From: Liquidambar formosana
Lineage: Eukaryota > Streptophyta > Magnoliopsida > Saxifragales > Altingiaceae
DNA: 64,000 bases
NCBI GenBank assembly: GCA_039720395.1
Contig: CM077826.1
Location: forward strand, 20,399,053 to 20,463,052
Direction: 5' to 3'
Part shown: piece after piece, positions 1 through 11,034 of the stretch
Layout of the letters: the number at the start of each line of letters is the position of its first letter
How positions within the stretch are numbered: position 1 is the stretch's first letter
Position numbers and translations under genes: made by a program
The notes under the pieces: generated by a model
What the model was told of the DNA's origin: nothing
What the model saw: the letters and a program-made list of their open reading frames with translations, nothing else
Database searches by the model: none

Positions 1-2080
1 TTTTATCCTAAAATGTTTAAAAATGTGTTCCCCTTCGAAACACGGTCGTTTTGGCTTTTATTTCGTCAAAATCGGACTAAATTTGAACATTTTAGGACTT
101 CTAAAGCGAGTAGGAGTCAAAACCGGAGCAAAATGGGAGAGCCCCTCAGGTAACCGTCTGGGGCCAGATGGTCACCCGAGAGACTCCGTCTTTAAGTAAA
201 ATTCTGACTCTCTCTCCCTCTTTTGACGGTTTCCTCTGCTATTACAACTTGTTTTCTCTTAGGAGTGTGTAAGTTTGAGTTGTTTGAGCACCAAAAGAGT
301 CTCTAATAACCCTAGGATCATTGTTTAATGAATTAATCTTAGCTATTAATTTAGGGGGTCAATTCTCTATATAAAGGACATAATATTCAACACAAAAAGG
401 AGGATTTTTGGCACTTTACACTTAGAGAGAGAGGGAGCTACGAGTTTGGAGAGCTAGAAGGACATCAAGAGAAGGTTTTTCAACCCTAAACAAGCAAGAG
501 AACAAGGAATTTGAAGGCAAGGGAGGTTCTACAAGAGGTAAACACACTTTTAATTGCTGAAATTAGACTTTCCTCCTTCATCTTCTCTTCCTTTCTTTAG
601 GATAGTTCTAGTGCATGTAATAGCTCTTCTTATGGATTGAATTCAATGCTTGTGTGATGTTATGTGAATGATTTTAGGATGGTTCATGGTTTAATATGCT
701 TGATAAACCTTAGTTTGCTAGGGTTTTGCAAGTATTATCCTTTTTATCCTTCTGAATCATGCATAGTTCACATGTTTAGGTTGCTATGATAATTGTCATG
801 AGTTAATGCTCCTATTAGTTAATATATATGATATGAATGATATTCATGATGATTTAAGCATGTGTTAGAGTCGTTTCACATGTTTTAATGCATAGTTGTG
901 AAATTAGGGTTTCGGTAACCCTAAATTCACACAAGTTTCCTATAGTATGATAGAATAGGTTTTCTTTTCTGTTTTTCTTCATGGTTATTATGTATATGAT
1001 ATATATAGAATAACTATGATAGTTTTTGCATGCATGTAGTGGATTTTTAGGGTTTTATGCATGACATGAGATTAGGGTTACATTAAGGTCTCTATTTATT
1101 CACTATTTTTGTTGATAACATGATTAGACTTTGAGCCTTAATACTATTCTGTCCAGATTGTTATCTTATCCTTTTTGATATGCGTTGAGCACTTGTAAGG
1201 GTACAAATAGGTACAATAATTGCCTTATTGCAAATAAGGTCGTTATCGCTTAAGCTTGCTATTGCTAGGAGACAATTGCATAAGGTAAGTAGGGTATGAA
1301 GTGCCCTAATTCACTTTTCCTAACCTTTCTTTCCCTTCTCCTCCTTAGGGTTATTTCTTGATATGAACGTTTGGTGGTTTCCAAAAGTTTCCTTATCAAA
1401 TAAAGTACCTTTTTTCTCAAAGTTTCTATCTTGTGGAAATAACTTGATTTCAAACTTGGTTTATTTATCAAATTCTATTTCAAATGAAGAAACCTAGGGT
1501 TTTTACCATAGGTTTGTATTAGGATTTAATTCTATTCTTTTCGAACTACGTGAACTTTGATCCATGTATTTCGCTGCATGGTACGTAGGCGCTCCTTTTG
1601 AGGTTCAAGTCTGTTCTAGGATCTAAGTATCCTAAGTTCTTTCCTTCTCTTTTCTTCTTTTTCTGTTTTGTTTTATTTATTTGATTATGCATGGATGATT
1701 GGATGGAATATATGTTATGCATGTTGCCTTGTGATGATATATGCTAATATTTGAGTGAAAAAAGATCTTAAGTTAGCCCAATTAAATTAAGAGACCAACT
1801 CGGGCGATGTAGGGTGCCTATGGGCTTTGCTCAGAACCTTCCCACAGTCGTAACTTAGCCCCCGAATCCAATTTTCTGGTTTTAAAGACTTTGCTTTTTC
1901 TTTTAATGGAGTCATGTGGTTTTGAAAATAAAACATTTTTATGGTTTTCCTCTTTTCCCTAAAAAATGAGGTGACGACTCCTTTTCATTTGTTATCTTTT
2001 AAACTCGTATTAATTTATCTTTCCAAAACCTTTGTGCGTGTCGCGCTTTTTTTGTAGGTTCACAATGCCCCTACCCTTAT
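1..2080 (+). mobile_element. Possible 3' part of a long LTR (Ty3-like), with TATA box
   Basis: A TATA-like box (tctatataaagg, about 367-378) is followed by a purine-rich leader with AGAGAG runs (about 425-440). About 1.4 kb further on lies the stretch 'gtagggtgcctatgggc' to 'cccccgaatcc' (1809-1867), and then 'gaggtgacgactcc' (1968-1981). Text of this kind is common in the downstream half of long plant Ty3-type LTRs, and the order U3 promoter, R, then U5 would fit. No coding domain, primer-binding site or target duplication is visible, and the 5' end would lie outside the window. It could equally be the promoter and leader of an unrelated plus-strand transcript. Confidence 0.3.
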
Positions 2081-2626
2081 GTTTTAAAATCCCTTTCACT
2101 CGACCCTTAGGCCCCATTTTCAAGGTCTCCCAACTTAGGAGAAAGGGAGAGAAAGAGAAGGAAAGAAAGAGAGAGAGAAAGAGAGAGTGTCGTGGGAGGT
2201 CAACGGTGACTTGTCGAAGCACCGGAGCTCCGATCCGATGATGGCAAGCGCGGATCTTGCATTATTTGGCTCGATCTACATGTCTACGACGGTAGTTTTG
2301 CATTTTCATCACTCATCATTGAGGTAGGGGACATTTTCTCATTTTAAACCCTTAATGCATGGGGGTTTGGGTATAAATCATATAAATTTACATGTATTTG
2401 GTAGTTTTTGCATATATATCATGCATAGGGTATATATTTGCTAGGTTTTACAAATTGTGGGAAACCTAAGGTTTGATTCACATCATTTTTGTTATAAAAA
2501 TGTTGTTTTTGAAATCAATCATTTGGAAATGATTTATGGGGTTATTTATTGTGATTTTTATGAACCCACTTGTTATACGGTTTTCTTGGAAAATTCATAT
2601 ATATATATATTTATTAATTCCATAAT

Positions 2627-2659
<33 letters not shown>

Positions 2660-5600
2660 TATATATAAATATAAAATTTTCCGGTTTATATGTGAGAATT
2701 ATGGAATTGATAAATGAATAGACAAGTGGTAATGATATGGATGTGATAATAAGGGGTACTTTCCTGATCCCAACGACTTGTAGTGTTCCCAAAATGAGGT
2801 TACTTTTTGGATCCATGTAGGATTCATAGTGTTTCCTCTTGAGGTTACTTTCTGGACCCAAATAGGGATCCATAGTGTTTCTTCTTATTTCCGCGCGAGG
2901 GTTTTGTATGACCTAGGGAGGATTTTTTTAAGGTAACCCCATCCAATTATGTTAGGACACCCTAGAACTTACAAAGAATAAAGCTTTAATAGTGAAACCC
3001 TCGAAATCAAGAAAATTATGGTTCTTTAAAAAAGTTCAAAAACTCCAATTGATTTGATTTTATTTTATTTTCTCTTATGCTTAGTGAGCTTTTTCATGGT
3101 AGCTCTATCCCTTTATGTCGGGACATGCACCATCTTACCAAGTCTATACTAACATCTACTTTAGCAAACCTAGCCTCGAGTCGAAATCAAATGAACCAAA
3201 CGACTTGTTAGTAAGGGTATGTCAAAGTACTTTGCTCAACCAAACCTTTGTTTTGAAAAAGATTACATTTTTAAAGAGGTTATAAAAATATTATAAAGGT
3301 TTTAATAAACAAAGTCACTAAGACTTACCAACACTAACAAATCTCCTATGAAAATAGACATTAGTTCAAAATAATGAAAATCCATATACCAAATATGATA
3401 AAAATTGCATCTTTATTGATTATAACTTGAGATCAATACAGGGGAGGGGTGACGATAATATTTGCCTACATATACTACCTAAAAGCAAGTAAATCTACAT
3501 ATATTCTTTAAGATCTAAGCTAATATGCATGTTATGCTAAGAAAGCAAGAAATTTGGTAAATGAAAAGAGTTAGGGATAGAAAGATGCAAAATTTTCAAG
3601 CACCTTGCTCATATAAGGAAGAAATGGAAAAGAATGCTTGGGCGAAAGGATCACCACGAAGCTTTCCTGCGATTGGTGGAAACTTGGTAAATATCCTTCC
3701 TCTTTCTTAGTCGTTGTTGAGATGTAAAAGAGATACACTTGAACTAGAGATCCAAGTATAAGAGCTTCTTGAAGTTGAGAGAGGTTTGGAGATGGAAAGG
3801 ATGAGGTTTAATCTTGGTTTAGTGTAGGAAAATGAACTTTGTAAGCTTAAAACAAAGGAGAATGCAGCTGAACGGGGTAGAAAGCTCAATTTTGGAGCTT
3901 GAGAAGTGTATTGAGGAGTGAAAAATGAGTAGAATTTATAGAGGAGAGGCCTGCCCATCTAGCACTATTTGCTATAGCGCGAGTTTGGGTAGGTGGGTGC
4001 ATTTAATGCTTTGTCCCCTACTTGAGTACAAATTTGAATTAAAGGTGATGTGATGTGACTTAAAGATGATTTGGCTGGATTTTGTGTTGAAAACACTAGA
4101 AATTACCTCGTTTCACGCCCCGAGGTGCTCTATCGATCAGAACAAATGCCAGGCTGATAGGCGGAGGTGCTAGACTGGTTTTCGGGTCTTGGGTCAAATC
4201 TGAGGATCCCATTAGGGTAAACAGGGCTCTTTGTGTTGGACTTTGAAATCTGTTTCCCAAAACGGCACATTAATTGAGATTTTTTAGGGTGAGAAATGTT
4301 GATTTCTAGGTTCGGTGATGAGTCAGGTTAGTCTCAAGTTCTGCCTTATAAGACTTGGGTCCTATTGAGGCGGGTCTTGGTGAACAGAGACTGGGATTGT
4401 GTTGAAAAGTCTTTCTTGGGTAATTTGGGTGTAGCGAGTCAAAAAATGTTGTCTATTTCGAGAAACGGCGCATTGATTATTCTATTAAGGCATGTAAAGG
4501 TTAAATTCTAGGTTGAGGACCTACCTGGCGGGTCCTGCGGATATTGACTGGTATAGACAACCCATTTTCATCCCTAAGAGTTCATGAACTCATTTCATGA
4601 GTTCTTGAAGCATTTAGAAGTCTCTAAGCCTTGAAAGACATTTTTGTCCTTTTAAGTTTATGAGAATAGTTCATTATTGCATGCATATTTTTGTCTCATT
4701 GTTGAGTCCCATCAATTGCATTTAGTTTTTAGGATCATTTAGGATGTGTGTGTCAAATTTGGTTTAATTCCAAATAGGTTTGGATAGTTAATTAGAACTT
4801 TTGCGATTTGAAAGGCAATTTCGTCTTTCATTTTATATACTTTCCAATCGGCTCTGAAACTTATTCCAGATTATTCTATTGATCTTAAAATGATAAAATG
4901 AGTCGAATTGAAGTGCCAATTTAATTATTGAATAGGTTTTGGATTGGTTCACTATATTAGCCTATGACTAATTAACCTTTTTTTGGTTAACCGCTTTATT
5001 AAAACCCAGTCACTCGACTGTGGTCAGGGATTTTTGGTCCAAGAATATCCTAAACTTATTTTACATTGAATCTTTGAAATTGTGGCTTTTGAATCACTCA
5101 AATCGGAATTAAATTGACCAAGATATAGCCATTTTAAGATAAGAGTCCGAATTAAGTAAGAAATCCCAAAAAATAATTTGAAGATTTAATGACGGAAAAT
5201 GCCATTACCAGCATTTCAAGCTTATCATTCACATACAGTCCCCTAATTGTATGATTCCAAGCATCTAGAATATAATTTCAGTTGTTGAGTGATTTACCAA
5301 AATAGAGTTAATAGAAAGAATAAATCTGGCTAGTTAAGAGGTCAATGCGGTTGGCCAATGAAGTACCCGGATCCCACTATCTGCAGTGCCCTATCTAAGA
5401 GGTCAGCTGTCCCCAAAAAATTTAGCAACCTTGGATGATTTTAGCCATTTACTATTATAAGTTCCTTCTATCTAGATTGTAAACCCCTTTTTGCGCTCGG
5501 TTTATTGACCAAACAATGTATTAGCAAAACTTCTGTCACAAAGGCTATATGCCTGCATAATTTTGATACAATCTACCTCTTATTGATGTTTCCTGATTCA

Positions 5601-7224
5601 GATTGTGCTGCCCATTTTCAGGAAATGCTCAATCTTTGTACATTCGCAGATAGTTAAATCTGATTCATTTTCCTTACATTAATAACTGTGCAGCCCAAAA
5701 ATTAATAGGAATATACTTGGGAGATCTAAATTTTTACAACTAGCTTATTCTGTATTACATGTCATGCTCATCATTGTTGTTCCACATCAGGTCATCATGA
5801 AGGCTTTTGTACCAAAAGGCTCTAATCCACCTAAGTCACATAAATTTTTGGGCATATATGGTCCCTAAGTCCCTTCACCAGATGAGTTAGATTTATGTTC
5901 TGAACATTTAACACTTCCCAGCATTGCGGGAACAAGATCGACATTGGATATAGCAAAATTATGCCCATTGTCAAACACCAAAGTTTATATGCAAACTAAA
6001 ATGATTGTTAAATCCAGAACCTTGGTTGTCTTCACCGAAGCATACTGCCTATTCGGAACAGATTATCAGGGGTTCAATCCATCCTAACTAAACAATAGTG
6101 TCATGTTAGGTGCACTCTTTTGTATAAAGGCTATATGTTTTTCTCTTCACATATATGTAAGAATGATTCACGTGCTTCTAATTGAATAACTTGCCTACGT
6201 TTGAAAGAAAGTTTGTTTCTGTAAAATGATTAGCATGTGAATAGACTGTTATCTCACCATGGACTTCATTTAGATACTAGCCAGAAGACAAACAAGAATG
6301 ACACAGATAAGAGAAAAATTGTTCCCACTGCCAAAACTCCGAGTCTGAAGACTAAATTATCTGTCGCTTCTATGGGGCAGATTATCAATGATAAATCAAA
6401 TATAACGACATATCCCGGAAAAATTCCAAAAAGATATATACGATTTGCAAAGAATGCATGGTAGTAAAATTACATTTTTCTTGTAGCTTATAGCTGGCTC
6501 AGTGTTCGCACTATGACATGTATAGGCTTAAGAAGAGATAAGAAACCCGAGTCTTGTGTAAAACCTAGATAAGCTGTTGCCATTTTTGCTAGTAATTTAC
6601 TAACAAAAGGCCTGCATTAATGTAAAAACAAGACATTCATGAAGAAGTGGTTGATATGGAAAGTGCTTGTTGCTGCTGTAAGAGAAACAAATTTGTATGT
6701 CTGTAATGTTAGAAGAAAAAAAACTTCTCAACCACACACCACCTCAATCAAGAAAGAAAGAAAAATACAACAACGAAGCAAACTACAACAGGGAAGATTT
6801 ATATGGTTTCCTCAAGTTGAGGTACATCCACGGCTCAAACCCAATTCCACTATACTCGGGGGCAGACAAAAGAGAACACAAAACAATATACAAGGCTTTT
6901 GGCAGCTAGCCATCTGTATATGTCTGCATAATAATTAAGCTTAACCTACAACCAAAACGAAAAAGACCAACATGCAAGACCCCTAACATTGTACGAATGT
7001 GATCTTGCATTCCCCTCTGGGGCTAAGAGGCTCCAAATCCCCGAGAACCAAACACATAACCAATATCATCAGACTCCACATAACATAACGTGTAAAACCA
7101 AATACATATCATTTTAGGAAGATATATATATATATAAAACAAACTCTTTCTTCAAAAAGCTAACCTTAATAACCGGCAACTTCAGTTTCAAAAGACAGAA
7201 TATACACACAGCAGATGACATAAA
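2081..7224. other. Non-coding stretch, no gene recognised
   Basis: This AT-rich sequence has only short open frames and none resembles a known protein. It includes a (CT)n(CA)n(TA)n microsatellite at about 2627-2667 and a (TA)n tract near 7123-7136. I see no promoter or exon signals that I would defend. Confidence 0.6.
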
Positions 7225-7327
7225 CTACTCTTGGCCAATAGTCAAGTTGCTTGTCTTGGCTCGCATTCCCTTTTCCTCCAGCATGAATTGTGCTTCTCTA
7301 GATGGAAAAGAGTCGGCCTTGTTCCCA
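7225..7327 (-). CDS. Possible orphan terminal exon, unknown gene
   Basis: Read on the minus strand, an acceptor (TTATGCAG, ending at 7328) is followed by one phase base and then 33 codons and a TAG stop at 7225-7227. The peptide is charged and non-repetitive (it contains FMLEEKGMRAKTSNLTIGQE), which is unlike the surrounding AT-rich noise. It looks like the last exon of a minus-strand gene. No matching upstream exon was found between 7330 and the NLR relic, so the rest may be deleted, displaced, or too divergent to see. I do not recognise the family. Alternatively it is a chance open frame. Confidence 0.3.
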
Positions 7328-7570
7328 CTGCATAATTTATTGGGGCAAAAGAGAATGAGATAATTTTTAGCAGAGAAAAATAAAAAGTATGAGCAAACCT
7401 TCGTAGTTAAGATAAATTATAGTTTTACAATACAACTCACTTTGTTGGAGCACCTATCCTCTCTAATGACCCTTTTTTCTTTTCTTTTTCTTTTTTCTAG
7501 GTACACTTTCTCATTTTAATTATTTTTTATTAGAATTTTTGCAGTAACAACATTAGTGGGCCAATGACAA

Positions 7571-7868
7571 AGGGCCTGTTTGGTTGTCCAATTCGAAATT
7601 AAACAATTCAAGAAATTTTACTTAGTATCGAAGGCAAAATCCATCATCTTGAATTAACAAAGAAAATGATGGTCATCATCACAAATAAGAGTGAAAATTC
7701 AAAACAGCAGGATTTCATGAATTCTTTAGAATTAATTCTACAACATTAATTATAGTGATAACTTAACATTTTAAAATATTCTAATTCAAAGTGATGAATT
7801 TATGCTTTCAACCCTATGTAAAATTTCTCGAATTGTTTAATTTCGAATTGGACAACCAAACAGGCACT
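7571..7868. mobile_element. MITE with long terminal inverted repeats (GCCTGTTTGGTTGTCC family)
   Basis: The left end (GGGCCTGTTTGGTTGTCCAA) and the reverse complement of the right end (TGCCTGTTTGGTTGTCCAAT) match closely. The match continues inward for about 90 bp through a shared AATTAAACAATTC segment. There is no coding capacity. No clean target-site duplication could be assigned, so the superfamily is uncertain; the terminal sequence resembles PIF/Harbinger-type MITEs. A second, end-eroded copy lies at 49746-49963. Confidence 0.75.
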
Positions 7869-8150
7869 AAGTAACTTCCAAGTTCTTTTTCCTAAGAAAT
7901 ACAAAGGTTAATCTCATTGACAATACAAATTTCTAATTCTTAATTGCTAAAAATGATGAAGAAAAGGGTTAGTTACATAAGATGAATTGCCCTATTTATA
8001 GAATCTTCTCTCCAAGAACCACATGCGTGTGTGTGCACACAGGAGGTGAATATATAGTGTGCAGGCGAATCCTCCGAGAGTATATTTCAATTGTATTACA
8101 CTATGCGAGTGGTAGCAGTAGAACTCATCTAATGAAAGCTCAAATAATTG

Positions 8151-8351
8151 CACATTGGAGATACAATGATGTGAGATTGTTGAGCCCATCCCATGTATGG
8201 GGGGAAGGCTTCTATTTTTATTTATTTATTTTAGAAGCCTCAGGAGACCTTGCTGTCATTGGCCCATAATGAGGCGGTTGTGTAACCTCTATGATTAGCT
8301 CTTTTAATTCGGAATACATAAATTCTACACATTGGAGATACAATGATGTGA
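8151..8351. repeat. Pair of 24-bp direct repeats
   Basis: The 24-mer that begins CACATTGGAGATAC occurs exactly at 8151-8174 and again at 8328-8351, 177 bp apart. It lies just downstream of the NLR relic. The length is too great for a normal transposon target duplication. A local duplication by slippage or repair is more likely. Confidence 0.8.
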
Positions 8352-8786
8352 CAGAATTTGAATGGAAATCGAAGAATTGTAAGAAAATGAATAATTAAAT
8401 AACGTATTGTGTCTAATTTCAGACAGAATTGAAAATTGAAAACAACCCCCAAAGTAGCAGAAGTCGAATAAGAAGAAGTTACCAGAGTAATGAAATCTTG
8501 AAGAGGTAGAAATTGTGATTCAAGAATAATGATGTTTGGGATGTGAGATATCTTGGGCCAGTCCTCTCCTATATCCCGTTTGTAACGTTGTTCCAGAATG
8601 TCACACTTATTTATAGATAATTCCTCCAGTGGCGTTGTCAGAAGGTAGTGCGGCAGCGCATTCAACTTGTTACAACCATACATTAACAAGGAACGTAGGC
8701 GTGGCATTATCGTAATTTTCTCTTCTTCTTCTTCTTCTTCTTCTTTCCTCGTTACCATCACGTCCCACTCTTCCCATCCTTTCAAG

Positions 8787-9104
8787 TAGGGGTGCTCATG
8801 GATCCGCTCGGCCCGCGAAAGCCACCCAATCCGACTCTACCCGAAGGCATTGGGCGGATTCAACCGATGGGGTGGGTGGGTAGTGGTTTAGGATTTTATT
8901 TTTTTGCGGTTTCGTGGGTGGTTCGCGGTTTTGAAAGAAAAAAACCGATTCAAACCCACCCACCCGCCCGCATATTTTCATACTTATTAAATTATACATG
9001 TTACATGTGATGGTATATTATTGATTCTTGAATTTTATTTCTTTTTTAAGTATCAATATATGTTTTATAATTTTTATTTTACTGTTCGTGCTCTTTCTCT
9101 CTCT

Positions 9105-9141
<37 letters not shown>

Positions 9142-9449
9142 CAACATATGTTTTGAATTATTTATCCCTTTGTCTTCTTTTTCTGTTTGTGTTTTTAAGA
9201 TATAAAATGGTATGGCCAAATTAAGGAGGGAAAAAAAAAAAAAAAAAAGGGAAAAAACCCAACAAGATCCAACTAAAATCCCAACCCGTAGACCCACCTG
9301 CAATCCACCCACAACCCGAGGCGTTATGTGGGTCAAAACCGCCCGCCTGTGTGGGCAGAAGTGGGTGTGATTTTAGTTCACCTGCCAAGATGTGGGCGGG
9401 TGACGGATGTACCCCAAACTCGCACCCACCCGACCCGTGACCACTCCTA
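8787..9449. mobile_element. Non-autonomous hAT element inserted in the NLR LRR region
   Basis: This 663-bp element begins TAGGGGTGCTCATGG and ends TGACCACTCCTA, giving imperfect TAGGRGTG terminal inverted repeats. It is flanked by a perfect 8-bp duplication, CTTTCAAG, at 8779-8786 and 9450-9457. Subterminal stretches are rich in CCCACCC and GGGTGGG motifs of opposite polarity. There is no transposase frame. Counting one target copy, the NLR frame reads FWDLKG then WEEWD without interruption, so this insertion alone explains that break. Confidence 0.92.
9109..9140. repeat. (TA)n microsatellite
   Basis: This is an uninterrupted TA tract inside the hAT element in the NLR. Confidence 0.95.
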
Positions 9450-10800
9450 CTTTCAAGTCCCAAAATTCGAGTTGCTTCAACTTTGGAAATGCAATTTTGG
9501 CCGATGCTTGTGTTCCGTCATCTTTGCTTGTTGTGCCATCATTCTCATCAATCCCTATTCCCAAAAATTCAACACCCACTTTTTTCAAACTATTCATACC
9601 ACTTATTTTAAGTGATTCAAGGAATAGCAGTTTCCCTAAAGGAGGCAAATTCGCACAGTTTCTGCATTCATTAATTTCTAAGTTCCTCAATTTGGTTAAC
9701 GACGTCATCCAATTGGGGAACAGGGTGCCTCTGTAGCCATCTACCTTTAAAACTTGCAGGTTTAGATGTGGATGTAAAGCTTCAATTACATCATTCATCT
9801 TCTCCTCCACTTTCTCAGGCTCTTCCACGTCTGCCGTATCTCCTCGAGAGTCGAATACTAGCGTCAAATCAAGGTGTTTCTTGCTCTTCAATTCTGCTTT
9901 CTCAGCCTCGCCCGCATCCACCACATTTCCCAACCCTCTTATACAAAGACTCCCTCTGAGGTTGTTCAAGTTTTTCAGCTCTCCAACCTTACATGCTTTT
10001 GTTTCATCACCGCCACTTACAAAGAACTTAGCCAACGTCCGAAGAGAGCTTAATCTCCCAATTCCTTTAGGCATGCATTCTAAATAATCAATGCCCAAAA
10101 TCTTAAGATGCCTCAAGTTAATCATTTTTCCAATCCCTTGAGGTAGTTTCTCAAGATTATAAGCAGAAGTAAGATCTAAGGTTTGCAAATTATACAGATC
10201 ACAAATCGTTTATGGTAATTCCTTCAAAAAATTAGATGATAAGTTGAGGTATCTCAAATGCATCAAATTCCCTACACTATGCGGAAGTTCATTAAGTCGA
10301 AGGAAACTCAAGTCCCACGCCCTCAGACATTTCAAATGGAGCGATAAATCAGGTAGGAAATTATCGGGACAGCCTAAGAGGGTGCGTATATTTTCGTTAC
10401 CAGCAGAAACTGAGATTGAAATTGGGTCTCTTCCTGCAACTATTATGGTTGAATGTCGACCTTTTTTAAAGGATAAATCCAAATGACCCATTTCTCCACA
10501 CTCAACCTCCATAACAAAGCAGTCATTCTTTGTGAGAAATTTAGCAAAATCATGCACAATGTCATGAATCTTGCAACAAATAATGCTACCATTAAAGATT
10601 TTAACATCCTGAAAGAAGGACCACATAACTAAGTTGTCAAGGTACTCCCGACCTGTTCTTTCCATCTCCCCCGAGCCAAGATAGCCTTGTGCCATCCACA
10701 GCTCAATCAGCATGTCTGTCTTTATCTCGCAATCCTTCGGAAAAACGGCACAATATGAGAAGCATCGCTTCAATGGTGAGAGCAAATCGTAATAGCTTAA

Positions 10801-11034
10801 GGCCATGTTTGTTTGTTTGGAATGGAATGGGTGGGAATGGAATCTGATTCCATGTTTAAAATAGTCTGGAATGAAATGAGATTAAAATAAACATTGCGTC
10901 ATGAATATCATTATAATTTACTACTACTGTTTTGATTTCATTCCCATTCAATATCTCATCCAAACATGTTGCTTGGAATGCATTGGAATGAGATTCCATT
11001 CCTTTCATTCCATTCCAATCAAACAAACATGGCA
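10801..11034. mobile_element. Tourist-like (PIF/Harbinger) MITE, copy 1, inside NLR ARC2
   Basis: This 234-bp element has ends GGCCATGTTTGTTTG and (reverse complement) TGCCATGTTTGTTTG. It is flanked by TAA at 10798-10800 and 11035-11037, the target typical of PIF/Harbinger. Inner inverted repeats of GGAATGGAAT type extend the foldback. It introduces a TGA stop (11019-11021) into the NLR frame. A copy of exactly the same length lies at 14813-15046. Confidence 0.93.

Noticed and set aside
2010..2241. Opposed open frames of about 70 codons
   Set aside because: They shadow each other over a GAGAAAG-rich tract and have no splice or start context.
8240..8481. Continuation of the NLR reading frame past 8482
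   Set aside because: The text after SHIPN and LQDFIT no longer resembles an NLR and a donor-like GTAAC lies at the transition, so it is probably intron or 3' flank.
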